From Pomacea canaliculata (Eukaryota > Mollusca > Gastropoda > Architaenioglossa > Ampullariidae), in contig NC_037600.1 in assembly GCF_003073045.1 (NCBI RefSeq), forward strand, positions 15,082,352 to 15,146,351: a stretch of 64,000 nt of DNA, in the 5' to 3' direction. Both the position numbers and the translations under genes were made by a program. A model generated the notes under the pieces. That model had not been told where the DNA came from. It searched no databases and saw only the letters and a list, made by a program, of their open reading frames with translations. Below are positions 23,001 to 36,100 of the stretch, one piece after another. Each line of letters starts with the position of its first letter. The first letter of the stretch is position 1.

Positions 23001-25781
23001 ATCACAAAAGATATCCTAGACCTCTTACCAGAGGAGGTCCTTGAAGAAAGAGGAAAAGCAACTCCAAAGCAGCTTCCAAGTAGAAAGTAGAGAACTGTGA
23101 CATCAGGAAGGCGATGAAGACAAGGAGAACCGAATCAATAATTGGTGCTAAACCAAAGAAGAGGGATTGACACAAGGTGACAACAAAAATGCCTACCAAC
23201 TACTGAAGACCTTTGATTATCAGCACAAAACTTCAGTCATCGAAGATCGCAATGACCTTTACAACTTCCAGCTGAGGATTGATGCCAACCCTCTCCAAAG
23301 TAACTAGTCCATAGCCAGAGAGCCTGTAGACCCATGAAGAGGTTGAGAGAGCTATAAATTATACGCAGTCTGAAGAGAGGAAGTCGCCAAGTGTTGACAG
23401 TGTCCCAGCTGAGCTGCACAAGCAGGATAAGGAAGAAATAACAAAGACCCTTATTGCTCTGCATCTGGTAATGCACAGAATGGATGCAGCCATTAGTCAT
23501 ACTCCTTCCAAAGAAAGGAAAAGGTAAACAGTGCCAAAACTACATACCCCTGGTAGGTCACCCAAGCAAAATCATGCTTAAAGTAATCGGAATCACATCC
23601 ACACTACTGCTGAAGAATTGCTAGCAGAAGAACAGGCTAACTTCAGAGTGGAAAGGGTCACAGCTGAACAAATCTCCAACTTTCAAATTCCACTTAAAAA
23701 AAATCATCTACAACACCAGCAAGATCTCTAAGACCAGTTTTCAGGATACCTTGGAGGTGTGTAAGGGGGATGTGGATGCCGAGGTTGCCAGAGGAAGAGT
23801 TGGATTGCAAATAGGAAGAAGTGGACTGGTAAGTCCACGAAGGCCTTGCTCGCTACCATTGAAGACAGGCCTAACTGGCAAGCCTTGTCAGCCACTGCAT
23901 CCAGTGACTTGTTCCCCTGATAACCAGTACTGTTTGTCAATGGATACCAATCAAGGGATGAATAAACAAATTAATCAATGAACTTATTTTTTTGTGACAT
24001 CATAAGGTAATCAGATTCATCAGTAGTTCAGAAATTGAATTATGCTGTTATTGAATTCCTACTTTCTTATTTTTAGGAAGCTCTTGCTGAGGAGAAAAGG
24101 ATGGAAGCTAGGTATGCTAATGACATAGAGATCGCTAAATCTCAGAGAGACTTTGAGTTGAAGAAGGCTGCCTATGATATGGAGGTGCAGACTACTAAAG
24201 CTCAGGCTGATTTGGCCTATGACCTACAAGTGAGTAAAGTAGACCTCTTCTTGAAAAGGAAAAGTGAAATTACTTGTGTATTTAAGATTGGGACATGAAC
24301 TGGTATTATAAAGACTTATGCCCATGCCATACGAAGAACTAACGCAAGTCATTGTGGATCACTAGAAAGTAATTGGAATTTATTACAATTCAAAAAAACA
24401 TTTGTGACATTGCCTAGCATAATGACATGGCAGAGAGTGAACAAAGCTTACATTTTGCACAAGGAAATCAAATGGTAAATGTTCCATTAAAGAATTAAAG
24501 TCAACACAGGGAAATTTAGAGATGAGTTTCGCCATCGTTTAGATGTTATGAAAGATCAAGTCCTCACCTGGTGGGCTGACATGCTGCTATGCTATGTTCA
24601 GGCAGCAAAGACAAAGCAGCGTATCCGTGAGGAGCAGATGCAGGTAACAGTCATTGAGCGTGGGCAGCAGATCCAGGTGCAGGAACAAGAGATTGTCCGT
24701 CGAGAGCGTGAGCTTGATGCTCAGGTTCGCAAACCTGCAGAAGCCGAAAAGTACCGCCTGGAGAAGCTGGCAGAAGCCAACAGAACGCGAGTCATCTTGG
24801 AGGCCGAGGCTGAAGCTGAAGCCATCCAGGTCAGCATTTCATGTTTTCATTTCTCAAGTGAGGACACAAATTTAGAATTTATTTTAAAAAACTTACAGAT
24901 TTCTGAGACCAGCAGCTATTTTTGGTTTTTTTGCTGTGTTCTTGCAGGTCAAGGGTGAAGCTGAAGCATTTGCTATTGAAGCAAAGGCACGTGCTGAAGC
25001 TGAGCAGATGGCCAAGAAAGCTGATGCCTGGAAAGATTACCAGGATGCTGCTATGGTGGACATGGTTCTTGAAACACTGCCAAAGGTTAAAATTAAAAGA
25101 ACTTTAGAAACTTTCATTCACCTCAGACAAAAGGCTCATGGATGCTTTAAGATTAAATGCTGTATACAGACTCTGGTAATCTTGCACCAACACTCTGGTA
25201 ATCTTGCAGTGAAAAAAATGTCTTTTGTTCATCAGATTGCTGCTGAGATTGCGCAGCCTCTGGCACAGGCGAAGAAAGTCACCATGGTTTCCAGTGGCAA
25301 GGGAGAGGTGGGTGCCACTAAACTCACCAGTGAGGTCATGCTCATCATGGAGAAACTGCCTCTCATGGTGGAGAACCTTACAGGCATCAACATCTCTAAG
25401 GTGAGTTCTTGCATAAAATTAACTCTTGATACGATTAGGCAGACTTCTTCAATTCAATTCATCATGAAAAGAAAGTTTTTGAGATAGAGTGTCTGTGTTT
25501 TAGTAAAGGTAAAAGTACAGCTTTAGTGTCATTATTCTAACAAAATTAATCGCTCAACAAAAGTAAATAGTCTACATTTTTCTGTTTCGTAACCAGCACA
25601 TTGAAGTTTGACAAGTTGCATGTTGGTAAATAGGTGTTTTTTGTGAAATACTCGTGCTTAGATATCTTTCTATACGCCTTCATGAAAATGTCTTTTTGTA
25701 TACAATTTTTTCCCCTTTTTAGTTTATTTGGTGAAAAATATTTGTTTGTTACAGTCCATGAAAATGAGTCATCGTAAGTAA
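17015..25781 (+). CDS. FLOT1: FLOT1, flotillin-1 (complete)
   Basis: Exons: 17015-17060, 18298-18373, then either 19217-19307 (3A) or 20115-20205 (3B), 21525-21668, 22299-22418, 22672-22767, 24077-24229, 24602-24829, 24948-25085, 25236-25400 and 25755-25781. With one third exon the CDS is 1,284 nt, 427 residues, the length of human FLOT1, and all phases agree. The SPFH/PHB domain spans about residues 1-190 ([11 protein letters not shown] at the start, [32 protein letters not shown]). The flotillin coiled coil follows, rich in EA/AE repeats ([45 protein letters not shown]), with the C-terminal [17 protein letters not shown] block. Flotillins form hetero-oligomers on the cytosolic face of membrane microdomains. 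The vertebrate palmitoylated Cys34 position is Gly here, with a Cys-Cys pair at residues 17-18 instead. The LINE insertion in the intron before exon 24077 leaves the exons intact. Confidence 0.95.
19217..19307 (+). other. FLOT1: FLOT1 alternative exon 3A
   Basis: 91 nt between a CTAAG acceptor, preceded by a long T-rich tract, and a GCGCAG/GTAAGT donor. It encodes [20 protein letters not shown] and then [10 protein letters not shown] after the split Arg codon from exon 2. It occupies the position of the single vertebrate exon segment RISLNTLTL...GIAQ. Confidence 0.88.
20115..20205 (+). other. FLOT1: FLOT1 alternative exon 3B
   Basis: 91 nt between a TTGCAG acceptor and a GCACAG/GTGAGA donor. 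It encodes [20 protein letters not shown] and then [10 protein letters not shown] in the same phase as exon 3A. It matches 3A at 23 of 30 residues, but only 5 of 30 codons are identical. Confidence 0.9.
22050..22250 (+). repeat. Possible dispersed repeat in FLOT1 intron
   Basis: A GC-richer patch (ATGGTGGCTTGCGTGC through GGGCTAACACCCCACTCG) unlike the flanking AT-rich intron. Its wording resembles 5' leaders of RTE-type LINEs, by memory only. There is no second copy in the window. Confidence 0.3.
22810..23730 (+). mobile_element. RTE/CFDP2-like LINE fragment in FLOT1 intron
   Basis: Translation in shifting plus-strand frames shows the linker and early RT of an RTE/CFDP2-type [24 protein letters not shown], then the segment before RT (about 23100-23240), SVDSVPAEL-type sequence near 23395, and [19 protein letters not shown]-type sequence near 23625-23680. 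It is truncated at both ends and carries several breaks. The 89-codon frame at 22821-23090 belongs to this element, not to FLOT1. Confidence 0.75.
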
Positions 25782-28700
25782 AGGGAAATTCCTCCATCAT
25801 CTCCTTTGTGGTATGTGTTGGGACACAAAACATATGTTGCTGTTATTAGTTGCAGCTGAAATGGCAACATTTTGTTTCTGTTTATTTCTGTACACCAATC
25901 TTTAGGTATGGCCAGAATTTACCAGGCTCAGATTGTGATTTATCCTTTGCTAGCAACATACAATGGTCAACAGTCGCACTACTCTTAGGCATAACTGTGC
26001 TTCGCTCACAGTGACTAGTGTCTTCATGTAAAAGAAATTAAAACGAGCTTGGATTTAAACAATCGGGAACAAGCACATCAGGGAAACATAAGAGTCTCAA
26101 AGAAATTAGGGCTCTGGACAACTTGAACATCTGAATAGGATGTCTTGCATATTAACCATCTAAAACATTTGTACATCAATTCACCTTATTGTTATTGTCT
26201 TTATAAAGTCTCTTATACTGTTCTTCATATGATATTGTTGATGTATTATGAATTTTTATTAATGTGTGATTGTTATTGTATCATTAGAGAATATTCGTAG
26301 AATGCATTTAAATTGTCATTTTCCACGTTTGAAAGAATGCATTTTTGTTTCATGTGATATATGTAATAATTCAAAACTTTTTTTTTTTTTTTTTTTTTTG
26401 CTTTACAGTTTTTAATAACTTATGTACGTGCATAATCCTTTTAGCACTTGTAAAAGATGTTGGGGGGGGTGTGTGTGAGAAAAAACTTGAGTGAATGAAA
26501 ACTATGTCGTATTATTTTGATTATTATTAGAACAAAGTCATTGGAATATAGAGATTTCAAGAACAGTAATTGCAAATTTTATATATATTTTTAAGCTAGC
26601 ATTGCTAATGTTTTATACTTAGTATTTTTTAATTAAATTTTGGTACTTTTTAAAAAAAACGACAAATGATTAGAGTGCTGATAAACAGAATACCAGTGCT
26701 CCTTACTACTTTTGTGGATCATGTTTCATCAAAGCATCATTTCATTTAGTAACATTACAAATACAAATCAAAGCTCATCATTTGCAATTTCAGAGAAACT
26801 GCATTGTGAAGTTGCAAAATATTTCCTACTTGTCTAAGCAGTGACACATTATTGGAATTTTAAAAGGACAGATAATAAAATGTTCAGATCTAATTCCATC
26901 CTCTGGATCTATTTATTAAAAAAAATTAGTGATAATTCTTATATTGCACCAAGTTCTAGCCAGAAGCTGCTCAACATACACAAGACACACATGCACAGCC
27001 TACCCCTTTGGTAGGTTTGCCTTTAATGCACTTTAACAGCTGTTGCTATTGTTTTTCTGAATGTCCCATTGTAATTTAATTTATAAATGTCTTCTTTATA
27101 GTGTAATTTGTAAATGTAATGACTTTTTCATCTAATTACACCTAAAGAGATTCCAGTGGTTTTGGTGAGCAGGGACTGTGAGTATCAAGTAGGATAAAAG
27201 TATACAACCTCAGTTAGGGCATAGGTATATGATTGTCTAGATTATCGAGCTACATTTTTATTTTTTTTTAAGTGTTTATGATTTCTGTATGCTTGATTAA
27301 GCCAAATGTAAAATTTTTACTTGCTCAATCATATTGTTTCTATATGGTATAAGAAAGAACTAAGCATATTAGCAATTTTAGTGAATGAATAAAGTTTTTT
27401 TTCATAGAGAATGTAACTATTGTGTTGATTTCTGTTGCCTGATGGGAGCATGATTTTTAAGTGGGAGAACATCATATTTTGATAGGGAGATGTGCTTTTG
27501 CAAAATTTGAAACAGGGTGCTGCTGAAGTAGTTAGTAAACATCTAAATTTAAAAAATATAAGAATCAGCATGCACCAATTGTTTGGGTTTTTGAGACAGT
27601 TTACATTTGTCAATGTTTTCCTTTGTATTTTTCAAAGAAAACAGGTGGACATGATTTATACTTTGATGTGTTTCACTTTAAGGTAATACTCATATTTGGG
27701 AACTTCGTATGAAAGCAAATTTATTTTTCTTGCAATGTTTACTTTTGTATCCACGGTATTGTGGATCTGTCTTTTGTATTATAAAATGTTTGATTTAGTA
27801 ATAACTAAAGTCATTTACACATTTCATAGAGACCACAGATCTGTTTTATCTGTTGGCTTCACCAACCATAAAGAGTGACTCATACAGCGAGAAACTCTTT
27901 GTGACTCTTTGTTACGTGACACTCTTCAGTGCAAAACACCACCAGACCAAAATGGCAGCATAATATTTTTTTAAAGTTTTATTTAAATAACATAGAAATA
28001 CAGTCATTCAAACTGCAGATCGCACGCTAAAACAATACAGTGAGCGCTTGGTTGACCTTTGAGCAAGTGGGGAAAGTTATAGTAAGTTGATTATACAGTA
28101 TTTTTTTCCTTTAATCTTGGGAGGGGTAGTTTTGGTCTGGTGCTTAATTTTGTATGGTGCAAGTATGTGTGGTGTGCATGTAACCTTTCACCAGGTTTTG
28201 GTTACTCCCTCATTTAAATTTGCTTAAAAATATAAAGAGGACAAAACTGAGTCATAGTTCTGAATAAAATTTTTTTTTTTCAATTTATTGATAGCATTAC
28301 ATATTTACCTCTTTCAGCACATTGAACTGTATTGTGTTTAGTTTTAGTTTATTCCTTGTTACTCATTAAGGAGCATAGGGCTGCATTTAGATAATTTAAA
28401 GCACTTTAATTCTGCTCATTTTTGGTACGGGTTCTCGTATTGTCAGTCTAGGCAAAGTTACAGACTGGTTTTGATAATTTTTCTAATGTAGTCAAAGATT
28501 GGCTGCTACTGTAACTCACATTCTTGTCACAGTTCTGGTGATGTTTTTTAAATTAGTAATTATACTTTATCAAGTTAGTCATATGTTGCATTAATAATTT
28601 AATTGGAAGCCCTCACTCTTGGTGTTGTATTTTGATTCCTTTTATGTGTAGTCCTTATAAAATTTCATTTTAGCAGTCACTTTGAGACTCATGTGCAAGC

Positions 28701-30800
28701 ATAAAACTGAAAAAGAGACAAGGCCACGCTTCCTTTTCTTTGTTTTGAGCCTGTAGCATTTCTTCTCATTTTGAAACACACACACCACACGCAAAAGCTC
28801 GCATTCAGATATTTCCATAGGTCTTGTATGCCTGAGAAGGATACATCTTGTCAGGTTTTCCTCATTACAGCCAACTCTCTGTTGGCAGACCATAAAGTGT
28901 AACATGTCTGATCACCGCTGAGGGATATGTTGTCCTGTTATGGAATCCAACCATTCTATGCTCAGGTTGACCATGAGGTAGGAACTAAGGCACCTAGGCT
29001 TACACACCTTTTCTGAAGCTTTCTTGGAGTGCAACCTAGGTAGATAATGGTCAGTCATCACACTTTAATGCCAGATCCAAGAGAAGACAGAGTACAAGAT
29101 GTATCATGCACAAGCATATTATACTCATAATACTAAGCAGTCAGGTGTTATTCCTGCCAGAGCCACAAGAATAAGGTTGTTTCTTTTATTAAATAGATTA
29201 TGTAAGATGTTATCTTGACAGAAGTCCTTCGTAGGCTGATTTCAAACTGTAAAACTGAAAAAATCCACAGAAAACAATCCTTCACATTGTAAGCTGGGCT
29301 TTATCTCAATTTCTATACATAAAAGAGGGCACTTTTCATTAGGGCACAAACATCCTATAAATAGAAAAAAAAACCAAACATCCAATCTATGTCATTTTCT
29401 TGTAAACAAATAACAACCAACATTCTTTTTCTTTCTGTTCAATAGTGATTGCTTAAAAATAAGTTGAAACATTTATTAATTGAAATTTCATGCATGAATT
29501 TCAGATTACAAGTGATCATAATTTGTCTACAGTGTTGATGTTTAGATTCTCCACTGAATGTGTGCATAATTAACATGAAATAAAGCATGAAAAGTATTTC
29601 TTTTACAGAATAAAGTTTGGTACATTGTTTTCACTGAACATCATTCTTCTTCATTTGTGAATTATATCTCGTGTGAAATATACAGCAGTTTACATTAAAA
29701 ATCATTTTGAATTTGAGCTGTTTATTAGTTGAAGCAAGAAAGTTTCCTAATTACATTAAGCGTAAAAACCATGTTTTCAGAACAGAAAATGCCAGTGTAT
29801 AATTTGAATTTGTTGTCAATTAGTGGCTATACCTGAGCTCAATGAAAGATTAATTTACATTTTTCTTGGCATCTTAAAAAAAATAAAATAAAACATCGTA
29901 AGAGGTCAAACATGGAAAAATAATTGTCGAAACACCACTGGCATTTTCTTTCAAAACGTAAACCTGTACAACAGGCATATCGTTTTTCAAACCCTTACAA
30001 CCCCTCCCCAACAAAAACACGAAAAAAAGTAATAAATACATATATTTCTCTAGACTAGTTACAAATGTATACACATCAGCCTCCAGAAAAATAAAACGTG
30101 GCCAGATTCCAACAATGTTTATTTTAGAATAAGGATCCGAACTGCTGTCTCACAATCACTGTAAAGTAACCGAGGGTAGCAGGGGTTGGGGCCCGGTGTT
30201 GTCGGCAATTTGGAATTAGTGTACTCGGGAAATTTTGAGTTCCTATAATCGTTATAAGCTCGTTCGTAATTTAAACTGAAGAAAAACTTTCTGCGTCTGT
30301 ATCAAATCACAGAGCTCATATGCTCGGCGTCGTTTGGCCACGGAACTATTCAAGTAAGACATAACAATTTCCCATAACAATAACCCACCCAGCTGTCGCA
30401 AAGCTGAAAGTCACTATATAGAACTAGAACCTTTCGAAAACTCGCGACACGCAAAAGCATGGTAAACATTTGACGTTTTGAATAATTTATTTCAGTAATT
30501 GGCCATTTCTAATTATATCTTCTCACGCCTGCTTTCAGAAATGATCGTAAAATAGTTCTTCCATTTTTCATGTTTGAGAGCAGTCATTCACACTACAGTG
30601 TCGATCACTGTACGTCAAGTTCACTCACATCGCTTCTGCCAAATGATTCGATCACGGAATTTCATTTGGCATTTCAGCCTATCGAATCATTAAAATCAAA
30701 GTATTATTTGATTCAAACACTTATTTCTTTCACAAAAACGTCGAGTTTGTAAAACTGGAAAAAAATGAACCCGCTACATTCTCGCTGCAGACGACACACT
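25782..30800. other. FLOT1 3' UTR and FLOT1-AKNA intergenic region
   Basis: No coding exon was recognised over about 5 kb. The 3' UTR extent is unknown; candidate AATAAA signals occur at 26874-26879 and 27388-27393, with more near 28263, 29579 and 29611. A poly-T run lies at about 26379-26399. Base composition becomes less AT-rich after about 30100, toward the AKNA-like promoter. Confidence 0.45.
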
Positions 30801-30808
30801 TGTTTCTG

Positions 30809-30816
30809 TGACGTCA
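30809..30816. promoter_or_regulatory. Palindromic CRE (TGACGTCA), candidate AKNA promoter element
   Basis: A perfect cAMP-response-element octamer in a locally GC-richer stretch about 2.2 kb before the AKNA start codon. CREs are typical of animal core promoters when close to the TSS. The TSS is not visible, so the link to AKNA is inferred. The interval 30817-32978 has no other recognised feature and probably contains a 5' UTR exon and first intron. Confidence 0.35.
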
Positions 30817-32978
30817 CAAAGAAAATGTCGGCTATCCTCTTGTGTACGATTACCAAGGCACAGACGCCGTATCTCGGACAACGCCTTCCTGTGATGTGTA
30901 CGTAGTACGTGTCGTATTATCTTATTAGCAGTTGTACCTAAAGCATAGCTCTCACCACTTTTCTGTGTATAGTTAGTTTAAGTGTGTCTGTCTTGGTTTT
31001 AGAATGTCAGCGCAGAGTGATTCTGTAATTTCTTGTTATGAGATACTGACGGAGTGGAGGAATAAACATATTTGCGTGTCACAGGTGTTTATACTTTCTG
31101 ACCAATAAAACTACAAGTGTTCACTAAGCACGGATTTGAATTTATCATACTTTTAGTACAATCATATAACATTGTAACTCAAAGTGCGAAATATGCATGT
31201 GCTGTTTTACGTGGGAATGTCCCTGTGAAAATTATATGGCATGTACTGTCATCGGCGCAAAAAAGATCATGTCTGTGCATGCAGTGCTTTCTGACCAGTC
31301 TACTTTCCGAGGTATTTAAATTATTCCCGAATGTAATAAAACATTTAACGACATTTTCTTAGATCTTATGGAAAGTTGTGTACTGATTAATCTTCTCTGC
31401 TATAAAATTATTGCATGTGTTTTGTACTGTCAGTGCTGTGAAACAAAGACCTATATATATATATGCAATGTTATTTGAGTTGTGTGTATTTGTCAAGTTA
31501 GTTAAATATAAAAATATTTTTACTTAAAAGTCTACACATGCTATTATGTATTTTGATGTAGATGGGATGTATAATTAATTAGTTACTGCAAATTTAAAAA
31601 TATACAAGACTGCCATGCAGTCTCATGTAAACACAAACACACATATAGTGTATACTGACAGGTAAAATCAGTGACCTGTGAACTACGTCACAATGTAGTA
31701 CACCAATAAACAAGATTTATGGTTGTTTTGCATGCAACTATGTTAAAGATAAGCAACTCAACATTTCTGGTATATAACGTACATTGGTAAAGACCATATA
31801 TAACTGATCATTTACTTAGTGAAAAAAAAAATGATCCTCATATGCAAAAGTTTCCATTTTAATATTGATAGTTGTCAGTAAGTGAAATATCCATTTGAAT
31901 TTGCTTTTTTCAGAAATAATGCTATATATCTTCTCAGATTTCAGTGCATTTTAATACTTTAATGAGGTGTGGTTGACAGAAATAAAAATGTATGCTGAGT
32001 TGCTAATGCAAAAATGGCATATAATTACTAAACACATTATTAATTAAATTATGCTCTGATATTTGTTCTTGAGTGTGTAGGCCTGCTTGTATGCAAGTAT
32101 GCTTATGTATTGTATGCATTTTAGAAGCTGGTAAAAAAATTAACTGGCCATCTGCCATTAATGGACTAGATTTTATTTATAGTTAGTAATATACCATATA
32201 AATCAGCATGCTTAAACTTGAAACAAGTAAAAACATTTGTGACTGAGAAAGTTTATGTACTGGATATTTATAAACAAAATATTGCAGTATTTACATTATC
32301 AGTGTGAATTTATAATTGTAGAAAATTTTTTAGAGGTTGAGCATAAGTTTTATCAGTATATCTTGCATTGAATAGGAAAGAGACAAGAGGTGTCCTGAAT
32401 GATCAAGAATGTTAATGACTGTCTTTTCAGAATACAAATGATTTCTTCTAAGCCAAAACATTTGGCTTCATGCCAGCTGGGATTGTCCTGTCACACAACC
32501 ATGATAGTCTGCACCACAACCTACATTGCTTAGGTTTTGCTTTCATCTGTTACTTTCCTGTCAGGTGCAGCTGCTTTTTTATCAGTAGCATGTAATTTAA
32601 AAGTCTCTCAGATTATGTTCACAGTCAGAATAGCTAGATCATTAATGATACTTGCATGCTCACATGTTTAAATAAGATCATTACAACATGCCTTTTATTA
32701 TATATTGGATCGAGAGCATGATCATACATACATTCACTCTTATAGACATATAAGACATATATACTTATATACATGCACATACAGACGCACACACAGACAC
32801 ATATGCACGAATATATCTTTAGATAGACAAGACAGTTACTTGAATAATGAAAATTAAAATTCTACTGCACAGATGTATCATTTAATCATTTGTTATTTTT
32901 CAGATAATTGAATAATCAGCCATAGAATGTATTCTGTAAATGCATAAAAGAAAAAAAATCTGACAGAAAAGTTCAAGG

Positions 32979-33117
32979 ATGGCACTAGCTGCAATAAGTG
33001 ATGACTTTGACCTTGATGACTGTGGAATTCTCAGAGATTCAGTGACTTGTAAGTCACTTGTTTATTGTTATGTCAAAATCTTATAATCTGTAATCATTCT
33101 TTTGCACTTTCAGTAGT

Positions 33118-33181
<64 letters not shown>

Positions 33182-36100
33182 GTTTGCTTGTATAGCACCC
33201 TCATTTTAAAAAAAGTGCATTGTTTGTTTGTGACTTGGTGATGGTGAGAGAGTGGAATACAATATGTCATTTAAAACAATAGTGTTCTGAAATCCTTATG
33301 ATAACATCCCTAGTTTTGATTTTATGTCTTCATCCTTTGCACAGATTTTCCCACTGGTCTTCATATACATCCAGCTTAATTCATTTACAGCACTTTTTGT
33401 AGTTAACTGATCTACCATATATAAAGCTTGTGTAATTTACGAGCTTGTGCTTTTATTTTAATTTTACTTTTTCTTTGTTCCATGCCTACTCTAGCACCAG
33501 TAGATTTGAGGATCCAAGATATCAAGGCTTCCTTCTTGTTTAAGCTGCAAGTTGTTAGAGCTATATCAATACATTTAAAGACATCGTACTTGAATTTGAG
33601 CAAGTGTGAACAAAACATTTTTTTGGATGTTCACAAATTTATAGAAATTATTATAGTAATGCACTTGGGCATTTTAGTTACTGATATCTGTCATAATTTT
33701 TGTTATCTTTATTTTAGCTGCAGAACTACTAATTGATGATGATGGCATTCTTCAAGATGACATCAATGTTTTCAAGCATGTGGCTGGGACAGGGGGTCAG
33801 GGGACAGACTCTGGCTTTGGAGGAGATAAACAGTCAAGCACATCAACAATTCAGCATCTTCAGGCCAGCTTTGATGAGGATCTTGCTCCCATTGGCGATG
33901 AGAGCATCAACATCAGTGACTTTGAGGCATCCAGAGATGACCTCGATAGTATTGGCGGTGACCTTGATGGTCATCGAGAAGGAAAATCCCGATTCTATCA
34001 TAAGTCAAAAAACTTGAGTCTGGAGGTTGATACACCAGGAAGCACTTTAGAGCATCCTCCGGATTTCAAACGGGAAGTATTATCCCAACAGAAGCTGTGG
34101 GGGAAAAACGAGAACAGGAGCGAAGATAAGAACCTCTTCACAGATGACTACTATCAGCAGCTGAGAGAGCTTGGTGTATTGGTGGAAGGTGCTGACTTCT
34201 CCAAAGATGAGTCCTTCAATGACGAGTCAGAGATGCTTGAGGGTCAAATGTCACAAGAACCTGGTGACTATGATGATCACAGGGATCTGATTGGTGAATA
34301 CCTGCAGGAACAATATGACAGGGAACTTGCAGAACAAGAAGAAACAGAGTCACATAGCAGAGTGAGGAGCTATGAGATGAGTGAGGCGCAGGTCGGCCGA
34401 CATTCACGAGCTAGCTCTGCACCTACGATCAGTGGACGTTCTTTTCCAGAAATCTCACCTGAAGATGCTGGCATAATTCTGTCTGAGTCACAACAAACAG
34501 AAAATGAGGATGAGATTTTCTTGATCAACAACCAGTTATTACCAGCATCAAAGCTGAAGGCTCAAAAATTGCCTGTCACACCATCAACACAAGGCAGTCG
34601 TCCTGGAAGTCGGACTGGCAGTCGTCCTGGAAGTCGGACTGGCAGTCGTCCTAGCAGTCGTCTCAGTACTGTGGGAAGTCGATCAAATACACCTCAAAGT
34701 ATTGATAGTCGAGGAGGAGGTGATAGTCTAAGGCAGACTTTTCAAAATCACTTACAGCAACCAAGTTCTAGGCAAATTCATTCTCCAGATACTTGTCACC
34801 ATGAGATGCCATTCAGTCATGAAGAACAGGTAGTGTCTCGGTCCGAAACAAATACCCCGCACAGGAGACGCACAGATTCTATGACATCAGAAAATATGTC
34901 TGCAGCAAGTCCTTCCAAATCTACAATTTCTAAAGCTCGATCACAGGAAAGCTTCTTTGAACTGGATAGACAGCAAGCAGTATCTGCAGAGAAAGGTCAC
35001 AAACGACTGCTGCCTACTCCTAGTATTTCTGATGTAAATGAGTCATTTAAGATCAGAAGCAAAAGCAAAAGCGTCAGCAACATCTCTCAGCGTTCTGGCC
35101 CAGTTAAGCCCACCCATATGTCCATTTCTGAAATTGACCGCATGGCAACAGAAGAAGGAGGCATCAGCATTGGTGAACAATCCGACGAGATGTTAAAGAA
35201 GCTGGAAGGTGAGTTGAGCACTCAGCTGAAGCAGGAGTCAGTGCGCCGTAAACAGGCCACAGAACTTGTACAGCAGCTGCAGAAAGAATATGACATGCTT
35301 CTGTCAAAATATGCCCTGGCAGAACTCACCATTGACCAGATGCGACTAGGTGCCCGCATCACACTGCATGCCAATTCACCTACCCCAATCTCCACACATG
35401 CAGGAATGGTCTCGTCTGGCACAGGTGCCCATAAAGGCCAGATTATGCAACTGGCTCCACCACCAGTCCAAAAGGCTGTTGTTGATCACTTCAGCCCTAC
35501 CCCAGGTAAGAAGACTTGATATGTTTAAATCTTATTTTAGAAGCTATACTGTAGCAACAGTTCCATTACATATCTTAATTCCTTATTATTAGTTTAAATT
35601 ATAAGAGAAAGAATGCAATGACAGAGAAATTTTAGAAGTTTATTGTTAAATGCAGATGATTAATGGGATTCTAATTCTACATAAAAAATGTATTGAAAAT
35701 ATGGAATTGTTTATCTTACATTACTTGCTATCGAAAAATAACAAGTCTGTTACATCTTTCAATATATTAAGGAAACATGTATTTACAATGCATGAGAGTG
35801 ACAATTGCAGTAAGATTAGATATGCCTAATAGTCAGCATAGTCAACATAGTAGTCATAGTCAAGTGACAATTGCAGTAAGATTAGATATGCCTAATAGTC
35901 AGCATAGTCAACATAGTAGTCATAGTCAAAAGATTGATGCTTAGAATGTGTCATACTCATGTTGTTTCAAGGACACAGATTTTATTTCTTTTAATTTCTT
36001 TACATTTTTTGTTTGTTTCTTCATATCATAGCTTTATTGATATATTTGAACAAACAGATCACCTTTGATAATTTAATGATTTATTTCATTGGTTTTCTTC

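Noticed and set aside
22821-23090. 89-codon frame as an additional FLOT1 exon
   Set aside because: It matches the RTE/CFDP2-like LINE linker and FLOT1 exons on both sides already join in frame without it.
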